Both the position numbers and the translations under genes were made by a program. Of a stretch of DNA of 64,000 bases, positions 1 to 7,925 are shown piece after piece (the stretch's first letter is position 1; the number at the start of each line of letters is the position of its first letter). The notes under the pieces are model-generated. The model was not told the origin of the DNA. It did no database searches and saw only the letters and a list, made by a program, of their open reading frames with translations. The stretch is from Geofilum rhodophaeum (GTDB lineage Bacteria; Bacteroidota; Bacteroidia; Bacteroidales; Marinilabiliaceae). Location: the NCBI RefSeq assembly GCF_002210225.1, contig NZ_MWUJ01000005.1, forward strand, positions 1 to 64,000, given 5' to 3'.

Positions 1-2
1 TG

Positions 3-92
3 TCCAATAAAGGGGAAGTCTACAATACAAATCGAACTATTGGAAAAATAGGGCGGCAAATTTTTGATTTATGGATGCATTTGATAAAATAA
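3..92 (+). other. Possible 3' end of an upstream coding region (left edge)
   Basis: Reading from base 3, 29 codons stay open to a TAA at 90-92, ending in the residues FDLWMHLIK, and overlap the start of the SUKH gene by 22 bases. SUKH genes often directly follow a polymorphic toxin gene, so this could be the tail of such a toxin. A second open frame (1-51) is also possible. The stretch is too short to assign, so this is inference from position only. Confidence 0.25.
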
Positions 93-520
93 AAGAAAAA
101 GTAGAGCAAAATACTGATACTGTTGAATTTCGTGATTTTGGCGATGGGACAACAGATAATTGGATAAAAAAAGCAGAATTAGCTTTAGGGGTTAAGTTTC
201 CTGTTTCCTACAAATGGTGGTTGAAAAATTATGGGGGAGGAGAAATATTAGGAGAGGAAATATTTTCCATATATGAGATGGATTTTGAAGAAGTAGTAGG
301 TGGAGATGTTGTTAAGATGACTAAACTATACAGGACAAGAGGGGTTGATAAAGATTCAATTGTTGTATCGACAACAGACCGTGGAGAGATTTTCTATCTA
401 AAAACAAGTGAGATGAATAATTTTAATGATTGTCCTGTTTATTTAAATGTTACCAATGCCATTTATGCTGATAACTTTATAGATTTTTTACAGAAAAGGA
501 TTGACGAAAATATCACATAA
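71..520 (+). CDS. SMI1/KNR4 (SUKH) family protein, likely immunity protein
   Basis: This 149-residue protein has the SUKH-1 pattern: an amphipathic helix followed by ALGVKFPVSYKWWLKNYGGG at about residues 37-56, then an acidic alternating beta/alpha body. Members of this superfamily in bacteria commonly neutralise secreted or contact-dependent nuclease toxins by binding them in the cytoplasm. There is no signal peptide, as expected for an immunity protein. The gene is markedly AT-rich compared with the rest of the window and sits beside vapC debris and an IS3 element, which points to horizontal acquisition. The toxin partner would lie off the left edge. The family call is fairly safe; the immunity role is inferred from family and context. 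Confidence 0.75.
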   Translation: MDAFDKIKEKVEQNTDTVEFRDFGDGTTDNWIKKAELALGVKFPVSYKWWLKNYGGGEILGEEIFSIYEMDFEEVVGGDVVKMTKLYRTRGVDKDSIVVSTTDRGEIFYLKTSEMNNFNDCPVYLNVTNAIYADNFIDFLQKRIDENIT

Positions 521-524
521 ATTT

Positions 525-608
525 TCATTGCTCCCACGGGTTAAGCAATTTAATACCGTCAATATTTTTAAAATCGGAGGTATTGCGTGTAACCAGGGTG
601 TCTTGGCC
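525..608 (-). pseudogene. 3' remnant of a vapC-like PIN-domain toxin gene
   Basis: On the minus strand this reads DTLVTRNTSDFKNIDG followed by IKLLNPWEQ and a TGA stop. This is the usual C-terminus of VapC PIN-domain ribonucleases (LVTRNxxDF, then NPW). Only about 26 residues remain. The reading loses VapC character at about 608-612, and the IS3 element begins about 40 bases further on. No VapC N-terminus or VapB antitoxin is visible on the far side of the element, so a deletion accompanied or followed the insertion. The fragment cannot encode an active nuclease. Confidence 0.6.
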
Positions 609-678
609 TCTAAAAACCGAGCACTTTTTTGATTTTTTTCTATTTTTGTGTCGGACAAACTGGTCCGACGGTGATTTA

Positions 679-1713
679 TTATACCGAAGGATCTACGAAA
701 GGGGCATTTCCGAAAGGTTTGCCCCTTTGTTTATTTGATCCTTTTTTTCGTGGTATCGAACCACTCAAAAGGAGGACAAACTGGTTCTCTGGCTCAATAT
801 TACCCGAAGTTTTGGCCTGGGTGTTCTTCAGCTCTTCCACATATCTACGTTTATACTCCAACGGGGAGTAATGGTCCAACCTATGCAATATCCAATGCGT
901 ATTGTATTTTTCAACAAAGTCCGCTATTTCTCTTTGAGCTTCTTCTAAAGAATTGAATGACTTGATTTGCAGGAGTTCTTCCTCCAGCGTTAGGTGAAAT
1001 CGCTCAATTACGCCATTGCATTCCGGCGACCTAACGTATGCCTTTGACATATTCAGGCCAATAAATTTCATCTCATTCATAAAGTCTGAGGAGTCATATT
1101 GTGAACCATGGTCACTGCGTAGTTGCAGCTCCATCCCTTTGCAAACATCTTTATTCACAGAGCCAAATTGTTTCCGAACAGCAGAGCGTATAGGTTCCAT
1201 AGCAGCAAATCGACTTCCAATCTTTGCAATATGCCAGGCCAATATTTCATCATTGAAATGGTCTATTACGCCAAAAAACCAATGCCACCCACTTCCATTA
1301 ATCCAAAACTTCTACCCATCAGTAGCCCACATTAGGTTTGGTTTGTCTGTTATTATGCGCCCCTTATGTTCGTTTTTCTTAACTTTTTGAGGCCTGCGAT
1401 GCGGACTGAGTAAGTCATGCTCACGCATTAACCTATTAACTCGTTCTTTTCCAGCCCTAATAGGGTTCTCTGGCCTTCTTTGCATGCGCTTCTTAACTTT
1501 AAAATAGCCTTCAGATTTAAAAACGCTGTTCGCTATTTCTGTTTTGATTGCATGTAAAACAGTCTCGTCACTATGAATTGGTTTTCGACCGCGCTTGCCC
1601 GTTTTAGAGCTTGGCTTTTCGTACCAAGTACTGCTGCTGTAGCCCACCACCTTGAAAATAAGTCTTTTTGGATATGGTTTTTGAGTAAATGTGCATGTCT
1701 CTTCAATCAGCAA
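679..1713 (-). pseudogene. IS3-family transposase OrfB (DDE integrase), interrupted by in-frame TAG
   Basis: The N-terminal part (1312-1713) carries an HTH_21-like region and ends at WATDG with the first catalytic Asp. The same frame continues after a TAG at 1312-1314 with KFWINGSGWHWFFGVIDHF and on to the second Asp (RSDHGSQY) and the Glu (NGVIERF). The last two are separated by 35 residues, the DD35E spacing of this family. With the stop read as a codon the protein is about 344 residues, which is full length. Apart from that single stop the reading frame is intact, so the inactivation looks recent, or it may be a sequencing error. Confidence 0.75.
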
Positions 1714-1718
1714 AGCGA

Positions 1719-2000
1719 TTATCTCCTTCTTAGTTTTGCTACCAATTCGTTCTTTTTTTTTGTGAGTTCCAGCTCCATTTGAAGTCGGCCTATCATCCGC
1801 TCAGCTTCCTTAAGCCTTGAATCTTCTGGTTTGCGCTTAAACCCATGAGCGCCTTGTTCAATAAACTGGTCCCGCCAAAGGCTCAAATCGGCGATTGTTA
1901 CCCCATGTTTGCGGCTCAAAGCCTCAATGCTTTCTCCTCTAAGCAAAGTCAGAACTATTTCTGTCTTGATTTTTGTCGTAAAACGTGTCTTTTTCTCCAT
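1719..2000 (-). CDS. IS3-family transposase OrfA (helix-turn-helix)
   Basis: This 93-residue protein has an N-terminal helix-turn-helix of the HTH_Tnp_1 type (IEALSRKHGV, then LSLWRDQFIEQGA) and a C-terminal leucine-rich coiled coil ending ELTKKKNELVAKLRRR. It is the DNA-binding half of the IS3 transposase. Near its end the coding strand has nine A followed by G (plus-strand T run around 1754-1762). A slip of -1 there enters an open frame that leads into OrfB without a stop. This matches the programmed frameshifting known to make the OrfAB fusion in this family. Confidence 0.8.
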   Translation of the reverse strand: MEKKTRFTTKIKTEIVLTLLRGESIEALSRKHGVTIADLSLWRDQFIEQGAHGFKRKPEDSRLKEAERMIGRLQMELELTKKKNELVAKLRRR

Positions 2001-2097
2001 AGCAGTACAAATATAATTGCTTATTTACTGCTCGGTTTATTTGAGGGCTAATATACTCACTGCAGTTCCTTTGTCTGCTTAGGCCACTTGTTCCACA

Positions 2098-2448
2098 GCT
2101 CCCTTTCCCGCCCCGCGGGATAGGCTGTTCCTCTCTACGCCATGGCCCAAGCCGCCACGCATCTAACCGTTGCTGTGTTAGGCTCGCCTACTAACTCCCT
2201 CGATTTACTTTTACTTCCTCATACTTCGTTATAACAAGGATGTCAACACTGTAAGTGTGTTTCTGCGTGTAATCCCCGTCTAAAAAAATTGCTTGCAGTT
2301 TTTATGATTGGTGGTAAAATTCTGCCCGCCTTTCAAAAGGCTTGTTGTAAGCTGATTTTTATTGTTATACAGCATAGAACAGTAGAGTGGATTATGAGGT
2401 GAATTAATAAAAAATTTGTTATTATTGTACACCTTTTAATCCCATGCT
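2098..2448. other. Non-coding gap right of the IS element
   Basis: About 350 bases lie between the presumed IS right end and the fibronectin-III gene. I see no open reading frame with family resemblance, no tRNA-like fold and no clear TAnnTTTG promoter box. The first 200 bases are less AT-rich than the last 150 and may be remnant mobile DNA, but nothing identifies them. The promoter of the genes at 2449 and 4551 should lie in the AT-rich part (about 2280-2440). Confidence 0.4.
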
Positions 2449-3543
2449 ATGTTCCCTAAACTGAAAACCCTTAAGCTTATATTGTCCCATTTCAGAGTTT
2501 CTTTCCTGGTTCTTGGTTTTTTGATTGTGTCGGGTCCCTTTGTTTATGCCGAGGGGGTTCAGCTTCTGGGCAGTCCGCGCCAGGATGCGGTGCTGCTGCG
2601 TTGGGCACCCATGTCTCCGGCGGTTTGGCGTTTGGGAAATGAGTATGGCTATGTGGTGGAACGTTTTACCGTGCTGCGCAATGGACAGATTCCGGATAGT
2701 ATTGTAGGAGAACGTTTGTTTCAGACCCCGTTGCGTCCGATGGAGCAGGCAGCCTGGGAAAGGTATATTGATGAGGACAAGTATGTGGCCATTGCTGCAG
2801 AGTGTTTGTTTTCTTCCACTTTCAGGGGTTTGGACGCCGGGGGTAATCCGCACATGGTGTATAAAATGCATCAGGAAGAACAGCATCGTTTTAGTTTTGC
2901 TGTGTATGCTGCCGACCAGTCGGTAAGGGCTGCGGAGTTGTCGGGCTTGTTTTTGACGGATGAATCGGCACGTGCTGAGGAGAAGTATCTCTATCGTGTT
3001 TTTATCAATTGTCCCGATTCACTGGCTGTAGATACCGGATCGGTGTTTACCGGCTTGTCGGAGTATCGGCCTTTGCCAAAACCTCAGGCTCCGGAGGCGG
3101 AGTGGGGCGATAAAACGGTGTCCTTGGCGTGGAATACGCTGTATCTGAGTCACGTTTACAACAGCTATGTGTTGGAGCGGTCGGAGAATGGGGGCACATC
3201 TTTTGAGCGTGTGAGTGACAATGCTTTGGTTCAGCTGGCCGACGAGGGGGTCAGTCCCGAATACATGTATCGCAGTGATTCTTTGGCGAATAATCAGCAG
3301 GTTTATTATTATCGGGTTAGAGGAAGGAGTGCTTTTGGAGAAATGGGGCCACCTTCGGATTCGATATTTGGCCAGGGGCTTATGCCCCTGACCCATGCGC
3401 CGGTATTAATAGATAAAAAGGTGGTGGACAATAGCCGGGTGGAACTCACTTGGGAGTATCCCGATGAAATGAACCCCTACGTAAATGGCTTTAAAATATA
3501 CCGTTCGTCGGGTCCCAAACAGCGTAAGGAGGTGATTTATTAG
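2449..3543 (+). pseudogene. Secreted fibronectin type III repeat protein, N-terminal part
   Basis: A signal peptide spans about residues 1-34 (hydrophobic core FLVLGFLIVSG, cut after VYA). An all-beta exported region follows, with FN3-like modules from about residue 215 (for example VSLAWNTLYLSHVYNSYVLE and VELTWEYPDEMNPYVNGFKI). Translation stops at a TAG (3541-3543) in the middle of an FN3 strand. The same frame continues as GDDGAQRSFVDT and runs to 4533, so this and the next entry are one gene of about 694 residues split by a single nonsense codon. It is followed 17 bases later by a beta-barrel gene. Function unknown; FN3 modules usually serve in surface adhesion or as spacers. Confidence 0.65.
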
Positions 3544-4533
3544 GGAGACGATGGTGCACAGCGCTCTTTTGTGGATACCGTGCCAGACATGACCAATTAC
3601 TATTTGGTGTCTGCTTTCAACAATCAGGAAGAAAAGATTTCCCTTATTGAGACTTATGCCGCTCGAGTGGATAGCTTTCCGCCCTTGCCGCCGAAGGGTT
3701 TGTCCGGTTCGGTAGATTCACTGGGACAGGTGCAGATCTCCTGGTTGCCCAATCGGGAGTCGGATTTAGAGGGATATCGGGTTTATGTGTCCAATCATCC
3801 TGACCATGAATTCATTTTGTCTACAGCATCGGTTTTAAGGGATACTGTTTTTGCCGATTCCATCAATATTCGAACGCTGACAAGTAAGGTGTATTATAAA
3901 GTTACCGCTGTGGACGTGCGACAAAATCAATCGGCTATGTCGGATGTTTTGATTCTTCAACGCCCGGATGTTATACCACCAGTAGCGCCTCGTCTTCTTT
4001 CGGTTAAGGAGGGCCGGAAAGGTGTTGAGTTGGAATGGGTGCCCAGTTCCAGTACAGATGTGGTGCAACACCATGTTTATCGCAGAAGTGATAAAGATAC
4101 AAGCCTGGTCAGGGTGGCGAGTGTGCCCGAAGCCGGGGAAGTCTTAAGTTTTGTGGATGCATTGATTTCTGGTGGGCTTGGATACTCTTATTGTGTTGTA
4201 GCTGAAGATGATGCCGGTTTGTTGTCCCCTTTTTCTAATCAACGCTTTGTACGTGTAAGCTCAACTATTCCGGAGGGCATTCGCCTTAGAACGACCCGGC
4301 GTATTGATCATGTCGTGCTGGAGTGGGACATTCAATCACTGAAGCTCGTGGAGCGGGTGGTCGTTTTTAGAAGTGTGGACGACGGGCCCCTGCGACTTTA
4401 TGGTCATTCGGTGGAGGATCGTTTTGAAGACCGGGAACTTAGTCCTGGTAAGACCTATGTTTATCGGGCGCATGCGGTCTACGAAGATGGGTCTGTCTCT
4501 CCCTATAGCGCCCCTGTAAAAGTAAAACTGTAA
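3544..4533 (+). pseudogene. Secreted fibronectin type III repeat protein, C-terminal part
   Basis: In frame with the preceding part, this holds about three more FN3-like modules, each with the paired W and Y/R core (VQISWLPNRESDLEGYRVYV, VELEWVPSSSTDVVQHHVYR, HVVLEWDIQ). It lacks a signal peptide of its own; a start within it (first ATG at about 3586) would leave the product in the cytoplasm. No T9SS C-terminal signal is visible at the end (PYSAPVKVKL). Coding quality is unchanged across the stop, arguing for a recent point mutation, a sequencing error or rare readthrough rather than two separate genes. Confidence 0.65.
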
Positions 4534-4550
4534 CCTTTTGTATTGTTTTC

Positions 4551-6293
4551 ATGCTCAACCCTGGCCGTTTCCTAATTCTATTTTCCCTGGCTTTTCTTCC
4601 ACAATTGATGGCTGCACAGGATGTGGAACAAGTTGTTAAGGCTCCGCCTCTGGTGGCTAACGGTGGACTTAATATGAGCCATATTTTTAATTATTCTCCC
4701 GATTCGGTGTCGCGCCTGGAGCCCTATTCCTATTATCTTTCAGGTAATTTTAATACTACGCTTTTTGGGGTGGTGAATCTGCCGCTTTCCTTTGCCTATA
4801 CCAATAATCAGGTAACAGCCAATCTGCCTCAGCCTTTTAACCGTTTCTCGTTATCGCCCAGCTATCGGTGGATTACCACCCATATGGGTTACGGTTCAAT
4901 GACTTTCTCGCCCTATACTTTATCGGGCCACGAATTTTTTGGTGGAGGAGTGGAACTTAAGCCTGAAAATGGTTTTCGTTTTGCTGCTTTGTATGGTCGT
5001 TTTCGAAAAGCGTTGGAGCCCGATTCATCGGTTTACGAGCCCATGTATCGGCGTATGGGAGGAGGTTTTTTGGTTGGCTATGAAGGGGATAATATGGATG
5101 TGTCGGTCAACCTTTTTAAGGCAAGCGACCAGGTTGGCAGTCTGGACTTGAGGGAAGAGCAGGAGCAGCCCATGTCTGCCCCTGCAGAGAATGTGGCTGG
5201 CAGCGTGGTTCTGAGCTATCGCCTGGCCAATGGCTTTTCGGTAATGGGCGAATATGGTCTTAGCGCCATAAATCACGATATTGGGCGCGCCGATAGTTTG
5301 TCGGGGGACTTTGGGGATCATTTTTTTACCTCCCATGGCGATGTTACGGTGCATCACGCTTTTAAAGCGGCGGTGGCGCAATCTACCTCATTGGGACGTA
5401 TAGGGGCCACCTACGAAAGGGTGCAGCCCAACTACCAGACCTTTGGGGTGTATTATTTTACGAATGATTTTGAAAATATTACGGCCAACCTGGCTACTAC
5501 GCTGTTTAAGCGGATTAGTGTGGCTTTGGATGCGGGTTACCAACGCGATAATCTGGAAGGGCAGAAGACCAGTACTGGTAAGCGCGCCATATATTCTGCA
5601 AATGTTTCTGCGCCTGTGTCCGACCGGCTTTCTTTGGGCTTGTCTTTTTCTAATGTGCAGTCGTATATGCATATACGAGATATTTACGACGAGGTAACGC
5701 GCAGCAATCAATACCAGAATTTGGATACGCTTAGTTTTACACAATTAAATCTATCCTCCTCGTTAAATGCCAATTATGTGCTAAGGACTACAGAGCAACA
5801 ACGTCAGAATTTGAATTTTGCCTTTTCGTATCAGGAGGCCTCTGAGCAGCAGGAAGACGATCGTCGCTATGTGGGCAGTCGCATATACAACACCATGCTG
5901 TCGTATCTTTTTTCGCTTACCCCAACACGCTTTACGGCAGCCGCAACGGTCAATCACAATCAAAACAATATGCCCGAGATGAACATGCATGTTTTGAGTT
6001 ATAATCTGTCGTTGCAAAAAGTCTTTGCAGAGCAGTTCAGGACTGCATTTACGGGCACCTACAGTTCAACGTTTAATGATGATGGCGGAGTAGCAGATAT
6101 TCTGAATTTCAGATTGACCGGGGGCTACTCGCTTAAGAAGCGACACAACTTTAATGTGAGTCTCGCGATGGTCAACAATCAGGCAAAGCGGGGCCACTCC
6201 ACTTCTTATTCGGCCAATCTGTCGTACAGCTATATTTTTGATATGCGCCTCCTTCGTACCAATAAGAAATTCGGCTTTGAGGGAAATTTCTAA
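4551..6293 (+). CDS. Outer-membrane beta-barrel protein, function unknown
   Basis: This 580-residue protein has a signal peptide (about residues 1-22, ending LMAAQ). The rest consists of alternating amphipathic strands with many aromatic girdle residues and short turns, and it finishes in a short strand with a terminal Phe, as outer-membrane barrels do. It follows the FN3-repeat gene by 17 bases in the same direction, so the two are probably one transcript and may form a barrel plus surface-exposed partner. Its stop overlaps the stop of the convergent GH5 gene by four bases. I do not recognise a named family. A SprA, TonB-receptor or SusC identity is not supported because no plug domain is seen. 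Confidence 0.65.
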   Translation: MLNPGRFLILFSLAFLPQLMAAQDVEQVVKAPPLVANGGLNMSHIFNYSPDSVSRLEPYSYYLSGNFNTTLFGVVNLPLSFAYTNNQVTANLPQPFNRFSLSPSYRWITTHMGYGSMTFSPYTLSGHEFFGGGVELKPENGFRFAALYGRFRKALEPDSSVYEPMYRRMGGGFLVGYEGDNMDVSVNLFKASDQVGSLDLREEQEQPMSAPAENVAGSVVLSYRLANGFSVMGEYGLSAINHDIGRADSLSGDFGDHFFTSHGDVTVHHAFKAAVAQSTSLGRIGATYERVQPNYQTFGVYYFTNDFENITANLATTLFKRISVALDAGYQRDNLEGQKTSTGKRAIYSANVSAPVSDRLSLGLSFSNVQSYMHIRDIYDEVTRSNQYQNLDTLSFTQLNLSSSLNANYVLRTTEQQRQNLNFAFSYQEASEQQEDDRRYVGSRIYNTMLSYLFSLTPTRFTAAATVNHNQNNMPEMNMHVLSYNLSLQKVFAEQFRTAFTGTYSSTFNDDGGVADILNFRLTGGYSLKKRHNFNVSLAMVNNQAKRGHSTSYSANLSYSYIFDMRLLRTNKKFGFEGNF

Positions 6294-7813
6294 GGCGCCT
6301 TCTGGTAAACCGCTTCGAGGGTGTAGGCAGGGTCGTCGTTGTTGACAGCCGTGACCATGATGGCTGCGATATCGGCGCCGTTGTTAAGGAACTCGCCCGT
6401 AGCGTGGTTGATGATGCCTGAGCTTTCGCGACCGGCAGCAGTGCTGCCGTTGTCCCAGTAGAAAGGGGCCATGCCGTAGGTTCGGGCCGCTTTACAGATG
6501 TATTCGAGGTAGTACTTGCGAAAAGCCTCTGCCGCTTCGGTGCTTCGGTGCACGCTGCCCATTTCGCCGATGTAAACCGGAATGCCTTTGTCGATGAATT
6601 TGGTTTTGAGCTTTCCAAAGATTTCCTGCACATGGGCTTCATCACCATAATCGGCTTTTTTGTCGGCTGCTGCGCTGTGTCCCCACTGCTGAAACTGGTC
6701 CTCCAGGGTAAAGAGGTGGGGGTCGTAATAATGTGCTGAAACCAGCAGGCGGTTGGTGGCCGGGTCGCTGGGAAGAACCAGGTGATCGATGGTCAGCTGG
6801 GGACTGGTAACGTAGCCGGGTATGCCCAAATAGCGCTCGCTGTTGTTGCCGCCGGTAGCACGTACGGCATCCACAAAAATCTGGTTCCATTGGTTGAGCG
6901 TGGCGTACTGCTTGCCGTTGTCTTTGAGGTTGGCACCGTAGCCCCATCCGCCGTCGTGGATCTCGTTCATGCTTTCGAAAATAAGGAAGTCTCCTTTGTC
7001 CTTAAATTTCCCGGCAATCTGGGTCCACATGGCCGCCAGTTGTTCTTTTACCGCCTGATTTACCTGAGGGTTGGTGGCGGCGTCTTTAATGTTGAGCCAA
7101 TATTTGCTGTCGGCCCCGTCGTGGTGAATGTTGATGATGACATTCAGACCTGCATGCTCGGCATAGTCCACCAGTTCGGCTACGCGGTTGAGCCAGTCGC
7201 TGTCGATGGCATAGTCGGGAGCTGCACCCACCTTGCCCAGCCAGGTGACGGGTATGCGCACGGAGGCAAAGCCGGCTTCGGCCAGTTTATCGAAGGTGGC
7301 CTGCGTTGCGGCCTGGTTGCCCCAAATGGTTTCGTTGGCCGTTCCGTTGGCATGAGCGTCGAGCTGATTGCCCAGGTTCCAGCCCATGCCCAGCGTGCGG
7401 GCTACTTCCAGCGCTTCTTCGGGCTTGTAGCTTAGGCTGGTGCCCTCTTGTCGCAGCCAAAGGTCTCTGGCGTAATCGCGTCCCAGCAGGGTCAGCTTGG
7501 CCTCCCGGGAGTTGACGCTGCTGTTGGGCAAGGTCGTGATGGTAAATACCTGCTTGCTTTCGCTGCCTTCGCTGCTGCTTATGCTGTACCAGTCGGCTTC
7601 CGGTCCCTGCAGTTCAAGTTCGGTGTTGGTGCTTGCACTGAGGAGCATACTGCCCCCTTCATGGGTAAAATCAAAGCTGGTCTGGGAGAGGCTGACCTCG
7701 GGTGTGAAGATTTCTTCTTTTTTGTCCTTGCAACCTACCCAGAGTACAACAAGGGTCGAGAAGAGTAAGGTCTTGAAAATGTGATGAATATTTTTCATGG
7801 TCATGTTTTTCAT
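6290..7813 (-). CDS. GH5 family endoglucanase-like lipoprotein with BACON-type domain
   Basis: This 507-residue protein is a probable outer-surface lipoprotein: a hydrophobic leader ends in the lipobox VGC with Cys28. Residues about 38-125 resemble a BACON beta-sandwich, often a carbohydrate or mucin spacer in this phylum. The glycoside hydrolase 5 domain covers about 135-490: GMGWNLGNQLD (143-152), SVRIP (Arg186), NIHHDG (His230-231), SMNEIHDG with the acid/base Glu284, and YIGEMGS with the nucleophile Glu417. These are the retaining GH5 catalytic signatures and are complete. The likely activity is on beta-1,4-glucan or a related glucan; exact substrate is not readable. The gene is monocistronic, with no SusCD pair adjacent. 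The start may be Met1, Met4 or Met6. Confidence 0.85.
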   Translation of the reverse strand: MKNMTMKNIHHIFKTLLFSTLVVLWVGCKDKKEEIFTPEVSLSQTSFDFTHEGGSMLLSASTNTELELQGPEADWYSISSSEGSESKQVFTITTLPNSSVNSREAKLTLLGRDYARDLWLRQEGTSLSYKPEEALEVARTLGMGWNLGNQLDAHANGTANETIWGNQAATQATFDKLAEAGFASVRIPVTWLGKVGAAPDYAIDSDWLNRVAELVDYAEHAGLNVIINIHHDGADSKYWLNIKDAATNPQVNQAVKEQLAAMWTQIAGKFKDKGDFLIFESMNEIHDGGWGYGANLKDNGKQYATLNQWNQIFVDAVRATGGNNSERYLGIPGYVTSPQLTIDHLVLPSDPATNRLLVSAHYYDPHLFTLEDQFQQWGHSAAADKKADYGDEAHVQEIFGKLKTKFIDKGIPVYIGEMGSVHRSTEAAEAFRKYYLEYICKAARTYGMAPFYWDNGSTAAGRESSGIINHATGEFLNNGADIAAIMVTAVNNDDPAYTLEAVYQKAP

Positions 7814-7896
7814 GTGTGCTGCTTATTGCTGGTGCTAAAATACTATTTTTCAGGGATTTTTTGTCTTTTTTGCAGCGGGCTTAGGGGACAAATGCC

Positions 7897-7904
7897 TAGC
7901 TTTG
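7897..7904 (+). promoter_or_regulatory. Putative -7 box for the MFS gene
   Basis: TAGCTTTG matches the Bacteroidetes housekeeping -7 consensus TAnnTTTG. A TTTG at 7869-7872 is 24 bases upstream, a little far for the -33 element. The box overlaps the TTG at 7902, so that codon is unlikely to be the start. Confidence 0.4.
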
Positions 7905-7925
7905 CACACATTTTTTTCTATCCGC

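Larger units (their letters stand above)
649..2097 (-). mobile_element. IS3-family insertion sequence, degraded
   Basis: This is a two-ORF IS3-type element (orfA 1719-2000, orfB 679-1713) read on the minus strand. The left tip TGTCGGACAA at 649 and the reverse complement of the right tip at 2097 (TGTGGAACAA) match at 8 of 10 bases and start with TG, as IS3-family ends do. That gives about 1.45 kb, the normal size. The boundaries are tentative because the match is short and no target-site duplication is seen. OrfB carries an in-frame stop, so the element is probably not mobile on its own. Confidence 0.6.

Noticed and set aside
650-668. Short stem TCGGAC/GTCCGA read as a terminator of the SUKH gene
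   Set aside because: It coincides with the tip of the IS element, has only six pairs and no T run after it.
7902-7925. TTG start adding eight codons to the MFS protein
   Set aside because: The codon lies inside a TAGCTTTG promoter-like box and the added residues are not needed for the first membrane helix.
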